The notes under the pieces: model-generated | Seen by the model: the letters and a program-made list of their open reading frames with translations, nothing else | Databases searched by the model: none | Told to the model about the DNA's origin: nothing | Shown: piece after piece, positions 23,658 to 32,872 of the stretch | Layout of the letters: every line of letters starts with the position of its first letter | How positions within the stretch are numbered: the stretch's first letter is position 1 | Translations under genes and position numbers: made by a program | NCBI GenBank assembly: GCA_964392775.1 | Contig: CAYMRD010000009.1 | Location: 66,275-130,274 of the forward strand | Source of the DNA: UKL13-3 sp964392775 | GTDB lineage: Bacteria > Bacteroidota > Bacteroidia > UKL13-3 | Reading direction: 5' to 3' | Length of the DNA: 64,000 nucleotides

Positions 23658-25500
23658 TGTAGGAAAACGAAATATGCTCATTGCCATCTTTCTGTCGCTG
23701 GCAATTGTGTATATCATCCGGCTTGCTTTTTTACAGTTGTTTGATGATTCGTACCTGCGTTCTGCCCAAGACAACGTATTACAAGAACAAACCATTTACC
23801 CGGCCCGCGGATTGATCTACGACCGCAACGGAGAACTCCTGGTATACAACGATGCTATTTATGATTTGATGGTAACTCCCGATCAGGTTAAAAACCTGGA
23901 TACTGTTGAGTTCTGCCGTGTGCTCGGCATCACCTACGAAGGATTTATTCAGCGTTTCGAAAGAATGAAACGCAGCAAAGGATATGCACCCTACCGTGAG
24001 CAGCTTTTTGAAAAGCAGCTCAGCATTCAAACGTATGCGGCCTTTCAGGAGAAGATGTTCGACTTTCTGGGTTTCACCACCATTGTGCGCACCGACCGTA
24101 AATATAAATTCAGTGATGCCGCTCACGTGATGGGTTATATCGGAGAGGTTACCGACCGTGATATTGAAAAAAGCAGGGAATATTACCGCATGGGGGATTT
24201 CATCGGTATCAGCGGGGTTGAAAGATCTTATGAAGAAGTATTGCGCGGGCAAAAAGGGATCTCCTATGTTTTGGTAGATTCGAAAAACAGAACTCAGGGA
24301 CGTTACAAAGACGGATTGTTTGATACGGCAGCCGTTGCCGGACAAAATATTGAACTGAGTATCGATCATACCTTGCAGTCTTTAGGCGAGCAATTGCTAA
24401 AAAATAAAATCGGAAGTGTGGTAGCCATTGAACCGGCAACCGGAGAAATTCTGGCCCTGGTGGCCAGTCCAACTTACGATCCAAACTTATTTGTGGGCCG
24501 CGAGCGGGGCAACAACTATATGAAATTGTTGCGCAATCCATCCAAACCACTCTTTAACCGTCCGCTGGCAGCACCTTATCCTCCGGGTTCTATCTTTAAA
24601 GTTCTGATGGCACTAACCGGACAACAAGAGCGTGTACTCACACCTACCACAACCTATGCCTGCCACCGTGGTTATATGTTTGTGGGTTGTCATCCTCACT
24701 CCTCTCCCCTTCAACTCCGTGGAGCCATTGCAGTTTCGTGTAATGCCTATTTTTGTCAGGTATACCGCAGTGTTGTAAACAACCCCCGTTATCCTAAAGC
24801 GGAGATGGCTTATAAAAATTTCCATAAACACATGGCCAGTTTTGGTTTGGGTAAAAAGCTGGGAGTAGATTTGTATGGTGAAGGAGGAGGCTTATTGCCT
24901 ACTTCAGAATATTACGATAAAATTTATGGCCGCTACCGCTGGCAGGCTACCACAACAATATCATTGGGTATCGGACAAGGAGAACTTGGTATCACTCCTT
25001 TGCAAATGGCGAACGCCACAGCAGCCGTGGCCAACCGTGGTTATTGGGTTACACCACATGTGGTTAAAACCATTGACGGCAAACCAAACCCCAATCCCGA
25101 ATACCAGACTAAGCACTGGACCACCATTGACACATCTTATTTCCCAATCGTAATAGAAGGTATGCACGATGTGATTATGGCGGGAACCGCGCGCATTGCG
25201 CAAATTCCGGGAATCGAAATTTGCGGAAAAACGGGAACAGCACAAAATCCTCATGGTAAAGACCACTCCGTATTTTTCGCGTTTGCTCCCAAAGACAATC
25301 CGAAAATTGCCATTGCGGTTATTGTAGAGAATGCCGGCTTTGGAGCAACATGGGCCGCTCCAATTGCCAGCTTAATGATGGAACAATATTTAACAGGTAA
25401 ATGTGATACAAGGCCTGCTCTCAAAGAGCGTATGCTTAAAGGAAACTTAGTTCATAAAAATGATACAAGCGCAGCAACAACCCAAACCATCAAACGTTGA
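23650..25500 (+). CDS. mrdA: Penicillin-binding protein 2 (elongation transpeptidase)
   Basis: A 616-residue class B PBP anchored by LIAIFLSLAIVYIIRLAFLQLF. The dimerisation domain includes ARGLIYDRNGELLVYNDA. The transpeptidase motifs are SxxK in YPPGSIFKVLMAL, SxN in GAIAVSCNAYFCQVY, and KTG in GIEICGKTGTAQNPHGKDHSVFFAF. It crosslinks peptidoglycan during elongation with RodA. A cysteine directly after the SxN-motif serine (S-C-N) is as usual for Bacteroidota. It overlaps mreD by 8 bp and rodA by 41 bp. Confidence 0.95.
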   Translation: MDSVGKRNMLIAIFLSLAIVYIIRLAFLQLFDDSYLRSAQDNVLQEQTIYPARGLIYDRNGELLVYNDAIYDLMVTPDQVKNLDTVEFCRVLGITYEGFIQRFERMKRSKGYAPYREQLFEKQLSIQTYAAFQEKMFDFLGFTTIVRTDRKYKFSDAAHVMGYIGEVTDRDIEKSREYYRMGDFIGISGVERSYEEVLRGQKGISYVLVDSKNRTQGRYKDGLFDTAAVAGQNIELSIDHTLQSLGEQLLKNKIGSVVAIEPATGEILALVASPTYDPNLFVGRERGNNYMKLLRNPSKPLFNRPLAAPYPPGSIFKVLMALTGQQERVLTPTTTYACHRGYMFVGCHPHSSPLQLRGAIAVSCNAYFCQVYRSVVNNPRYPKAEMAYKNFHKHMASFGLGKKLGVDLYGEGGGLLPTSEYYDKIYGRYRWQATTTISLGIGQGELGITPLQMANATAAVANRGYWVTPHVVKTIDGKPNPNPEYQTKHWTTIDTSYFPIVIEGMHDVIMAGTARIAQIPGIEICGKTGTAQNPHGKDHSVFFAFAPKDNPKIAIAVIVENAGFGATWAAPIASLMMEQYLTGKCDTRPALKERMLKGNLVHKNDTSAATTQTIKR

Positions 25501-26740
25501 TTGGCTCACTCTTGCATTGTATTATGCATTTGTGATTACCGGTTTACTTTGTATTTACGCATCGGTGTATAAGGATACACACCCGATGATTTACGATACT
25601 GAAATGAACTATGGGAAGCAGCTCATTTGGATTGGTATTTCATCTTTCATAGGACTGCTCATTTTAATGGTAGACGAAAAGTTTTTCTACGCTTTCTCCT
25701 ACCCGATTTATGCCATCACCATTTTGCTCTTATTGGCCGTACTTGCTTTTGCCACAACCGTAAAAGGTTCGAGTTCGTGGATTGAAATTGGAGGCTTCCG
25801 TATGCAGCCTGCCGAGTTTGCGAAGTTTGGAACCTCACTGGCTCTGGCAAGATACCTGGGAGGATTTAATATCAAGTTTAAGGATCGCAAGGTTCAATAC
25901 ATTGCCGGAGCTATGATTTTATTGCCGATGGTGATTATCCTTTTGCAAAATGAAACCGGAAGTGCGTTGGTGTTTGGCTCCTTTATATTTATGCTTTACC
26001 GTGAAGGTTTACCCGGCTATTTTTTATTTGTAGGATTTATGATGGGAGTGCTGGCCGTGTTGGCTCTGGTCTTTCCTTCGATTTATCTGGTGATTGCCAT
26101 CGCCATCATAGCCGCTTTATTTACTCTGGTTATCCGCAGAAACCGCCAAAATTTACTCATTGTGGCAGGTGTAGCTTTGCTTGCAATGGCTTACGTAAGC
26201 AGTATCGGTTATGCGTTTGAAAACATTCTGCAACCGCACCAAAAATCCCGTATCAATGTGTTGCTTGGTAAAGAAGTGGATTTAAAAGGAGCCGGTTACA
26301 ATGTGCAGCAATCTAAAATTGCCATTGGTTCCGGAGGCTTTTGGGGCAAGGGGTTCTTGGAAGGCACACAAAACAAGTTTCGGTTTGTGCCCGAACAAAG
26401 TACCGACTTTATCTTTTGCACCATTGGTGAAGAATATGGATTTATCGGTTCGGTAATTTTTATTATTCTTTATATGCTGCTGCTGTGGCGCATCCTGGTG
26501 ATGGCCGAACGTCAGCGCCAAAAGTTTAACCGTATTTACGGGTATTGCGTGGCCTCTATTCTCTTCTTCCACTTTGCCATCAATATCGGGATGACTCTGG
26601 GCCTCCTGCCTGTTATCGGTATTCCATTACCTTTTTTCAGCTACGGAGGTTCGGCTTTGCTGAGTTTCACCATCCTCTTGTTCATCTTCATCCGACTCGA
26701 CTCCAACCGTCAGAATGAGCTGAGAGGCGCATTTGATTAG
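25460..26740 (+). CDS. rodA: SEDS glycan polymerase RodA
   Basis: A 426-residue inner-membrane peptidoglycan glycosyltransferase of the SEDS family with about ten membrane segments. Signatures are VKGSSSWIEIGGFRMQPAEFAKFGTSLALAR (read from 25762), LLQNETGSALVF with the conserved E/D-containing loop, FVPEQSTDFIFCTIGEEYGFIGS, and IGIPLPFFSYGGSALLS near the C-terminus. It works with PBP2 encoded just upstream. The ATG at 25460 lies 41 bp inside mrdA; a later start would cut into the cytoplasmic N-terminus only. Confidence 0.95.
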   Translation: MIQAQQQPKPSNVDWLTLALYYAFVITGLLCIYASVYKDTHPMIYDTEMNYGKQLIWIGISSFIGLLILMVDEKFFYAFSYPIYAITILLLLAVLAFATTVKGSSSWIEIGGFRMQPAEFAKFGTSLALARYLGGFNIKFKDRKVQYIAGAMILLPMVIILLQNETGSALVFGSFIFMLYREGLPGYFLFVGFMMGVLAVLALVFPSIYLVIAIAIIAALFTLVIRRNRQNLLIVAGVALLAMAYVSSIGYAFENILQPHQKSRINVLLGKEVDLKGAGYNVQQSKIAIGSGGFWGKGFLEGTQNKFRFVPEQSTDFIFCTIGEEYGFIGSVIFIILYMLLLWRILVMAERQRQKFNRIYGYCVASILFFHFAINIGMTLGLLPVIGIPLPFFSYGGSALLSFTILLFIFIRLDSNRQNELRGAFD

Positions 26741-26742
26741 AA

Positions 26743-26859
26743 GCCCTCTCAAAAATAGAACCTATGTCAGGTTGAGCCTGTAGAAACCCGCTTTTTTATA
26801 CAGAAATAGCCTTCGACAAGCTCAGGCTGACACCTGATGATTTTTGAGATGACTTCTGG
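26743..26859 (-). repeat. Palindromic intergenic repeat, family A, copy 2
   Basis: Read on the minus strand, this is the near-identical counterpart of 4489-4600, with the same outer ctcaaaaat/atttttgag ends, the cgacaagctcaggctgacac arm and the gtcaggttgagcctg arm. It sits directly after the rodA stop, where its hairpin could also act as a transcript 3' end. Confidence 0.75.
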
Positions 26860-26979
26860 TAATATTGGTCAATAACTGATTCGGCCATTTGTAGTTACTA
26901 AGCTTTCTGAAACGAATACCGGCACCTTTATATGAAGGTGATTAATAACAGGTAATGGTGCAGTTTCGGATTATTCCAA

Positions 26980-26987
26980 TATCTTTG
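26980..26987 (+). promoter_or_regulatory. -7 box (TATCTTTG) for the helicase gene
   Basis: tatctttg followed by ccgc is an exact match to the Bacteroidota TAnnTTTG element, 25 bases before the TTG start of the helicase. Confidence 0.6.
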
Positions 26988-27011
26988 CCGCTCATTTTAT
27001 AAAAAAGTACT

Positions 27012-28850
27012 TTGATAACATTTAACGAACTGGGTTTAGACACGTCCGTTCTAAACGCCATCTCGGAGATGGGTTTTACAAACCCTACTCCAGTTCAGGA
27101 ACAGTCCATTCCTGTATTTTTAGAGACCGAAAGAGACATTTTGGCCCTTGCACAAACCGGTACCGGTAAAACTGCAGCTTTTGGCTTGCCTTTGTTGCAC
27201 AAAATTGATTTTAACAGCAAAACAACACAAGCCCTTATTATTTGCCCGACACGTGAATTGTGTTTGCAAATTTCGAAAGACCTTACCAATTACAGCAAAT
27301 TTTTAAAAGGTGTGAACATCGCTGCTGTATACGGAGGCTCAAGCATTACCCAACAAATTGACCAATTGAGACGCGGTGCGCAAATTATTGTTGCTACACC
27401 GGGCCGCCTGATGGACTTGATGGATCGCAAAGCCGTAAAAATTCAAAACATCGGTTATGTTGTTTTGGATGAGGCTGATGAAATGCTGAACATGGGTTTC
27501 CGCGATGATATTGAACAAATATTATCAGACACTCCGGCCGAAAAACGCGTAGCCTTATTTAGCGCTACCATGCCTAAACAGGTAAAACAAATTGCCGACA
27601 GATACCTGAAAGATCCGGTAGAAATTACCGTTGGTCGCAAAAACACCGGTAACGCCAATATTACGCACGAGTATGCCGTTGTGCATGCCCGTGATAAAGT
27701 AGCCGCCCTTAAACGCGTATTGGATTATACCAGCGACCATTTTTATGGTATCGTATTCTGCCAAACCAAAAACGAAACTCAGGACATCAGCGATAAGCTG
27801 ATTCGTGAAGGATACAATGCTGATTGTTTGCATGGCGATTTGAGCCAGGGACAACGCGAAAAGGTAATGAGCCGTTTCCGTCACCATGCCATCAAAATTT
27901 TGCTGGCAACAGATGTAGCTGCACGTGGTATTGACGTTAGCGGAATTACCCACGTTGTGCATTATCATTTGCCGGATGATATTGAGAACTACACACACCG
28001 TAGCGGACGTACAGCCCGTGCCGGTAAAACAGGTATCTCATTTACCCTCCTTAATATGCGCGAGCAATACCGCCTGCGTGAAATTGAGAAGCTGACGGGT
28101 ATTAAATTCAACCGCATCATGATTCCTTCGGCTACCGAAGTGCGTGATAAAAAACTGATAGCCTTTACCGATACCATCAAAAACTGTGAGATCGAAGAAG
28201 GTATTTTTGACCAGACAGTATTGGATGGCCTGGAACCTTTAATGGAACTCAGCAAAGAGGAACTGGTTAAAAAGATGCTTTCGCTTGAACTTCGCAGGTT
28301 CTCGGATGAGTATTTGAACGCACCGGATCTGAATGTTCAGGAACGCTCAGCTTCATCTCCCCGCGAAAGCAGAGGCCATGAAGGTGGAGATCGCGAACCA
28401 CGTGAACGCGCTTACGGATCAAACCGTGGTGCACGTTTGTTTGTGAGCATTGGCCAGAAAGATGGTTTGAATATTGGTTCATTAAAAGACTTTATTACCC
28501 ATACAACCGGCATCAACAGCACTGATATTCACCGTGTAGACGTAAAAGGAGTTTACTCTTTTGTAAACGTTGAAGAAAATGTGGTTGATAAGTTGATGCA
28601 ATCATTGCATGGCAGCCTTTACAACGACCGTCAGGTACGTGTTGAAGTATCGGGCAATGCAAATGATACCGGACGTACCCGCAGCTCTTCGGGAGGTGGT
28701 TACGGAGGCGGACGTGGCGGTGACCGTGGCGGACGTGGTGGTGACCGCGGTGGACGTTCATACGGTGGTTCAAGAGGCGGTGAGCGTGGTGGCGACCGTG
28801 GCGGAAGATCATACGGTGGCGGAAGCGACAGACGCAAACGCTCTTACTAA
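27012..28850 (+). CDS. deaD: DEAD-box RNA helicase with DbpA-type RNA-binding domain and RGG tail
   Basis: A 612-residue cytoplasmic ATP-dependent RNA helicase. The motifs in order are Q (NPTPVQEQSIPV), I (AQTGTGKTAAF), Ia (PTREL), Ib (TPGRLMD), II (VLDEADEML), III (FSATMP), V (ATDVAARGIDV) and VI (HRSGRTARAGKTG). Residues of about 470-545 (RLFVSIGQKDGLNIGSLKDFI) are a DbpA-type RNA-binding domain. The last 60 residues are Gly/Arg/Asp-rich, with repeated RGGDRGG, as in condensate-forming RNA-binding tails. The start is TTG 27012: an in-frame stop lies at 27000 and the first ATG would delete conserved residues. It likely acts in cold adaptation or ribosome assembly. Confidence 0.93.
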   Translation: MITFNELGLDTSVLNAISEMGFTNPTPVQEQSIPVFLETERDILALAQTGTGKTAAFGLPLLHKIDFNSKTTQALIICPTRELCLQISKDLTNYSKFLKGVNIAAVYGGSSITQQIDQLRRGAQIIVATPGRLMDLMDRKAVKIQNIGYVVLDEADEMLNMGFRDDIEQILSDTPAEKRVALFSATMPKQVKQIADRYLKDPVEITVGRKNTGNANITHEYAVVHARDKVAALKRVLDYTSDHFYGIVFCQTKNETQDISDKLIREGYNADCLHGDLSQGQREKVMSRFRHHAIKILLATDVAARGIDVSGITHVVHYHLPDDIENYTHRSGRTARAGKTGISFTLLNMREQYRLREIEKLTGIKFNRIMIPSATEVRDKKLIAFTDTIKNCEIEEGIFDQTVLDGLEPLMELSKEELVKKMLSLELRRFSDEYLNAPDLNVQERSASSPRESRGHEGGDREPRERAYGSNRGARLFVSIGQKDGLNIGSLKDFITHTTGINSTDIHRVDVKGVYSFVNVEENVVDKLMQSLHGSLYNDRQVRVEVSGNANDTGRTRSSSGGGYGGGRGGDRGGRGGDRGGRSYGGSRGGERGGDRGGRSYGGGSDRRKRSY

Positions 28851-28861
28851 AAATCTATACA

Positions 28862-28890
28862 AAAGACTGCTCTCTGGCAGTCTTTTTCTT
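28862..28890 (+). terminator. Terminator of the helicase gene
   Basis: aaagactgc-tctctg-gcagtcttt followed by ttctttt forms a perfect 9-bp stem with a U-rich tail, 11 bases after the helicase stop. Confidence 0.85.
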
Positions 28891-28947
28891 TTACCCTTTT
28901 TAGGTTTACTTTTATTCCTTAATCTTGTACCAATATTTATAAGATAT

Positions 28948-29664
28948 ATGAAAAGACTTACTATTCTTCTTGTTCTTCCTCTTTTAATGGCTGTTGGCGC
29001 TTCGGCACAAACAAAAGTGTATTCCTCGGCTTCAAGCGAAATGATTTTCTCATTTGCCAATATTACCAAAAACGGTAACGATGTTGAAAGTAAACTTCGT
29101 TGGTCACCGGTATTCAATGCCCAGGGTTTGGTAAACTATGATTTCAGCAACCGGTTCGGATTCTTTCACGGATTGGCCGTTCGAAACGTTGGTTTTATTT
29201 ATGACCAAAGTGCCGATACAATGAAAAAATTCAGAACCTATAACCTGGGTATCCCATTGGGTATCAAACTCGGAAACCTTGATAATGGATTATTTATTTA
29301 TGGTGGTTACGAATTTGAAGTCCCAATCGCTTACAAGGAAAAAACGTTTGTAAACGATGATAAGAAAGATAAAATTGTTGTTTGGTTTTCGAACCGCACC
29401 GAATGGTTTACCCAATCTCTTTTTGTTGGATTGAACCTCCCGGGCGGAGCCAATATCAAATTCAAATATTACATCAATCAGTTCTTTAACAAAAACTACA
29501 CAGAGAATGTAAATGGAGTGCAAACAAAACCATTTGAGAATTTTAATGCCAATGTGTTTTACATCGCACTTGATTATAATGTATTTAAAGACTTAGGTGA
29601 TTATGGCCGACCAAAAGCCAAACCTCAGCACAAAGAAGACCGGTACAGTTACAATTACAAATAA
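28948..29664 (+). CDS. Secreted outer-membrane-type protein of unknown function
   Basis: A 238-residue protein starting at ATG 28948, where a signal peptide begins (MKRLTILLVLPLLMAVGASAQ, cleavage after A-S-A). The longer open frame upstream is rejected because it runs antisense-like through the helicase RGG coding region. The mature part has alternating beta-strand character (MIFSFANITKNGNDVESKLRW, GFFHGLAVRNVGFIYD, GIPLGIKLGNLDNGLFIYGGYEFEVPIAY, NIKFKYYINQFFN, NVFYIALDYNVF; separate strands) and a conserved mention of RTEWFTQSLFVGLN. This suggests an outer-membrane barrel. No specific family is recognised. Confidence 0.75.
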   Translation: MKRLTILLVLPLLMAVGASAQTKVYSSASSEMIFSFANITKNGNDVESKLRWSPVFNAQGLVNYDFSNRFGFFHGLAVRNVGFIYDQSADTMKKFRTYNLGIPLGIKLGNLDNGLFIYGGYEFEVPIAYKEKTFVNDDKKDKIVVWFSNRTEWFTQSLFVGLNLPGGANIKFKYYINQFFNKNYTENVNGVQTKPFENFNANVFYIALDYNVFKDLGDYGRPKAKPQHKEDRYSYNYK

Positions 29665-29666
29665 CA

Positions 29667-29697
29667 AAAAATCCCGCCATCAGCGGGATTTTTTTAT
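29667..29697. terminator. Bidirectional terminator between convergent genes
   Basis: aaaaatcccgc-catca-gcgggattttttt lies between a plus-strand gene ending at 29664 and lutB ending at 29694 on the minus strand. Both strands read a GC stem followed by a U run. Confidence 0.9.
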
Positions 29698-31064
29698 GCG
29701 CCAAACTGTTCGCGCCAGAGTTGGTTAAATGATTTGTCGGCAAGCTTCGGAAACTCTCTTCGATCACCCCAGGAGGATTTAAAAAATGAATTCAGCATAA
29801 ACTGCTTGATAGTGCTTCCTTTATTCATGTTTTTACGGGAAAGCATTATCTTTTTCCAGCTAAACCACATTAGCTTCTCACTATTCTTTGCTAAACCTGC
29901 ATTAACAGCATCCCTTCTATTGCGCAACAAATGGTTGTGCAAATCAATCTTCACCGGACAAACATCCGTACACTTACCACATAAAGTTGACGCATTACTC
30001 AAATGTTTGTAATCATCAAGACCTTTCATGTGTGGGGTAATAACTGCTCCTACCGGACCCGCATGAGGTGAGTCATAAGCAGGACCTCCGATGGTTTGAA
30101 ACACCGGGCACACATTGCTGCATGCTCCACATTTTATACAGGTTAATGCCTGACGCTGGTCGGGCTGTGCCAGCAAACTGCTGCGTCCGTTATCTATCAA
30201 TATCACAATAAACTCTTTGGGGCCATCCTGATCCTCATGCGCACGCGGACCTATAACGGTATTGTAGGCGGTCATCTTCTGACCGGTACCATGCGTAGCC
30301 AGCAAGGGCCACATCAAATCCAAATCATTTAGAGTAGGTAAAATCTTTTCTATTCCGGCCAATACAACGTGGGTATTCACAAAAGTGCTGCTTAAACGTG
30401 CATTCCCTTCATTTTCGGTAATAGCTACCATCCCGCTGTCTGCAATCAAAAAGTTAGCCCCGCTGATGCCTATATCAGCTGTGAGATAATCGTTTCGAAC
30501 CGCATTGCGTACATCATCACTTAATTCTTCGGCTGATGCATCCAATGAGGAGCTTATAATGCCATTCAAAAGGCTGGCCACCTCCTGACGGCTTTTGTGC
30601 ATAGCCGGTGTTACCGGATGATAAGGTGGCTCTTCTGCCTTATCTACGATATATTCACCTAAATCGGTTTCGATAACTTCTAGCCCCTTTTTGCGAAGAT
30701 GCTTATTTAAGCCAATCTCTTCCGCCATCATTGATTTGCTCTTCACAATCTTGCGGGCATTTCGTTTCGTCAAAATCTGTTCAACTTCATATAAAGCGGT
30801 TTCGGCATCGCTTGCCCAAATAACTTTACCGCCTTTGCGCATCACTGCAGCCTCAAACTCGATAAGATACTTATCCAGATTTTCAATCACCTTCCAGCGA
30901 ACATAAGCTGCACGATCGCGGGCAAGCTCCAAATGCCGATACTGTTTTTTTCCATGCACAACAGCTCCCTCATATTTATTTACAGCAAGCTGCACCTTCA
31001 ACCGGGTTTCCCGGTCGAACGCATGAACTTCGGTATATGCTAAAAATTCGTCTGCCTTACGCAT
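29694..31064 (-). CDS. lutB: Lactate utilization iron-sulfur protein LutB
   Basis: A 456-residue cytoplasmic or membrane-associated component of the LutABC L-lactate oxidation complex. The N-terminal LUD domain spans about residues 60-290 (KGGKVIWASDAETALYEV, NFLIADSGMVAITENEGNARL). Two 4Fe-4S motifs follow: CIKCGACSNVCPVFQTIGG and CGKCTDVCPVKIDLHNHLL. The C-terminal region is helical. The arrangement is the standard LutB. LutA and LutC are not visible in this window; panC is the next gene upstream on the same strand, 25 bp away, so they may share a transcript. Confidence 0.92.
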   Translation of the reverse strand: MRKADEFLAYTEVHAFDRETRLKVQLAVNKYEGAVVHGKKQYRHLELARDRAAYVRWKVIENLDKYLIEFEAAVMRKGGKVIWASDAETALYEVEQILTKRNARKIVKSKSMMAEEIGLNKHLRKKGLEVIETDLGEYIVDKAEEPPYHPVTPAMHKSRQEVASLLNGIISSSLDASAEELSDDVRNAVRNDYLTADIGISGANFLIADSGMVAITENEGNARLSSTFVNTHVVLAGIEKILPTLNDLDLMWPLLATHGTGQKMTAYNTVIGPRAHEDQDGPKEFIVILIDNGRSSLLAQPDQRQALTCIKCGACSNVCPVFQTIGGPAYDSPHAGPVGAVITPHMKGLDDYKHLSNASTLCGKCTDVCPVKIDLHNHLLRNRRDAVNAGLAKNSEKLMWFSWKKIMLSRKNMNKGSTIKQFMLNSFFKSSWGDRREFPKLADKSFNQLWREQFGA

Positions 31065-31089
31065 CTATTCAAAGTAAATACATAATGGG

Positions 31090-31938
31090 TCATTCTCCTA
31101 GCCCTATGTTATCAATTAACCTCACATTTCCACACCACACAGCAATTAATGCTACATAATGCCGGCTTGCCTCAAATTGACTAGCCTCTTCAAGCGTATC
31201 CGCATCCACAATTGATACATATTCTGTTGTAATCAACCCGGTTTGAGCCAATATATCCACTGCCTCATTAGTTAATATTGCCGGAGTAATGGCGGGAAAC
31301 CCTCGTTTTATATGAAACAAAGATTTAGAAACAAGTACCGAATCCTCCCGTTCTTGTTTTGATAGCCTTCTGTTTCGGGAGCTCATAGCCAACCCATCTT
31401 CCTCTCTCAATGTTTCTCCTAACACTAACTTCACCGGAATATTAAATTCTTTACACATCCGGGCTATTACGGCACATTGCTGATAATCTTTTCGACCAAA
31501 AAATGCCATGTCGGGTTCTACCACTTCAAACAAACGCTTTACAATCGTGATTACTCCGTCAAAATGGCCCGGCCTGAAGGATCCTTCAAGCGAATGGGTA
31601 ACGGCTCCCCAATTATATGCCTGAACGTTCAATCCTTGAGGATACATTTCGGCAGCATCAGGATGAAAAAGCACATCGCAGCCATTTTGCTCCAATAACA
31701 ACATATCCTCTTCGAGGGTGCGTGGGTATTTGGCAAGGTCTTCTGCATTGTTAAATTGCGTGGGATTGACAAAGATGCTGCATACAGACAAGTCCGTTTT
31801 TGACTTGCTAAGTTGTATTAAAGAAATATGCCCCTGGTGCAAAGCTCCCATCGTAGGAACAAAGCCAATTGTTTTTCCGAGTTGCCTCTGAGCATAAAGA
31901 TAAGCCCTAAATGGGGCCGTTTGAGTGAAGAGTAACAA
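31090..31938 (-). CDS. panC: Pantothenate synthetase (pantoate-beta-alanine ligase)
   Basis: A 282-residue cytoplasmic enzyme joining pantoate and beta-alanine with ATP for coenzyme A synthesis. FVPTMGALHQGHISLI carries the HIGH-like motif, ICSIFVNPTQFNNAEDLAKYPRT is nearly (V)SIFVNPTQF, FFGRKDYQQCAVIARM is conserved, and REEDGLAMSSRNRRLS is the KMSKS-like loop. The start is TTG 31938 (TTG TTA CTC TTC ACT): the family begins ...xxFxTxxxLRAYL, and there is no ATG ahead of it. It is divergent from the GT5-domain gene; this pairing with a starch-synthase-like gene is common in Bacteroidota. Confidence 0.95.
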   Translation of the reverse strand: MLLFTQTAPFRAYLYAQRQLGKTIGFVPTMGALHQGHISLIQLSKSKTDLSVCSIFVNPTQFNNAEDLAKYPRTLEEDMLLLEQNGCDVLFHPDAAEMYPQGLNVQAYNWGAVTHSLEGSFRPGHFDGVITIVKRLFEVVEPDMAFFGRKDYQQCAVIARMCKEFNIPVKLVLGETLREEDGLAMSSRNRRLSKQEREDSVLVSKSLFHIKRGFPAITPAILTNEAVDILAQTGLITTEYVSIVDADTLEEASQFEASRHYVALIAVWCGNVRLIDNIGLGE

Positions 31939-32021
31939 ACTAGTATACTAATTATTAGCCAGTTAGCCGTTTTTAACAAAAGAAATGGGTCGAATATTAC
32001 TTAATTTCTTCACAAATACCG

Positions 32022-32029
32022 TAATTTTG
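32022..32029 (+). promoter_or_regulatory. -7 box (TAATTTTG) for the GT5-domain gene
   Basis: taattttg is an exact match to TAnnTTTG, 25 bases before the ATG at 32054. Confidence 0.5.
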
Positions 32030-32053
32030 TATGCTTTTTTTTAGCACCCGTTT

Positions 32054-32872
32054 ATGTCAAAAAAGAAAATATTGTTCATTTCTTCGGAAATGACCCCCTT
32101 TCTACAGGTTAGCAGCGTAGGAGAATTAGCGAGAAGACTTCCTCAAGCCATTCAGGAAAAAGACAACGAAATCAGGGTATTAATGCCGCGTTTCGGATGT
32201 ATCAACGAAAGAAGAAACCGGTTGCATGAAGTCGTTAGGCTATCAGGTATCAATATTACCATTGATGATAATGACAACCCTCTGACAATTAAGGTTGCCT
32301 CATTACCGGAAGCCAAAATGCAGGTTTATTTCCTCGATAACGAGGATTATTTCCACCGCAAGTTTGTGTACACTGACGAAAACAATCAGTTTTACGGGGA
32401 CAATGATGAGCGTACTATCTTCTTTTGCAAGGGCGCGCTTGAAACCGTAAAAAAACTGGGATGGCAACCGGATATCATCCATTGCCATGGATGGATGACC
32501 AGCCTGATACCATTATACATGAAAACGCTGTACAAGGCCGAACCGGTATTTAAAAATGCCAAAGTAGTATACTCTGTATTTGAAAACCAGTTTGATACTA
32601 ACTTAGGTAAAGAGTTTGCCCGCAAAGCAAGCCTTAACACTATCGACAACAAACAAACTTCGGGATTGAGTGATTCGAGCTGTTCGGGTTTATACATGAA
32701 TGGCATTACCCATGCCGATGCGGTAGTTAAATGCAGTGATGAGATTGCTCCTGAAGTAACTTCTTTCATGAAGAAACAAAAGGGTAAAATAATGATGGAT
32801 CATACAAACGGGGAAGGTTACGTTGAAGAATACATTAAACTTTATGATAGTTTGCTTCAAAGACAAAACTAA
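32054..32872 (+). CDS. Stand-alone starch-synthase catalytic (GT5 N-terminal) domain protein
   Basis: A 272-residue protein corresponding to the N-terminal half of glycogen/starch synthase only. KKILFISSEMTPFLQVSSVGELARRLPQAI aligns to the usual E-x(2)-P-hxKTGGLADVxxxLP, with the nucleotide-binding KTGGL replaced by QVSSV. The segment GWQPDIIHCHGWMTSLIPLYMKT keeps the conserved histidine region, and AKVVYSVFENQF matches the family. The C-terminal GT-B lobe that binds ADP-glucose is absent, so ordinary synthase activity is unlikely. The same short form is widespread in Bacteroidota next to panC. The next gene, a DUF4270 lipoprotein, starts 29 bp before its end. Confidence 0.85.
   Translation: MSKKKILFISSEMTPFLQVSSVGELARRLPQAIQEKDNEIRVLMPRFGCINERRNRLHEVVRLSGINITIDDNDNPLTIKVASLPEAKMQVYFLDNEDYFHRKFVYTDENNQFYGDNDERTIFFCKGALETVKKLGWQPDIIHCHGWMTSLIPLYMKTLYKAEPVFKNAKVVYSVFENQFDTNLGKEFARKASLNTIDNKQTSGLSDSSCSGLYMNGITHADAVVKCSDEIAPEVTSFMKKQKGKIMMDHTNGEGYVEEYIKLYDSLLQRQN

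Noticed and set aside
28609..28947. Long N-terminal extension of the secreted protein ending at 29664
   Set aside because: It is the shifted frame of the RGG-coding repeats of the helicase; a proper signal peptide begins at ATG 28948.
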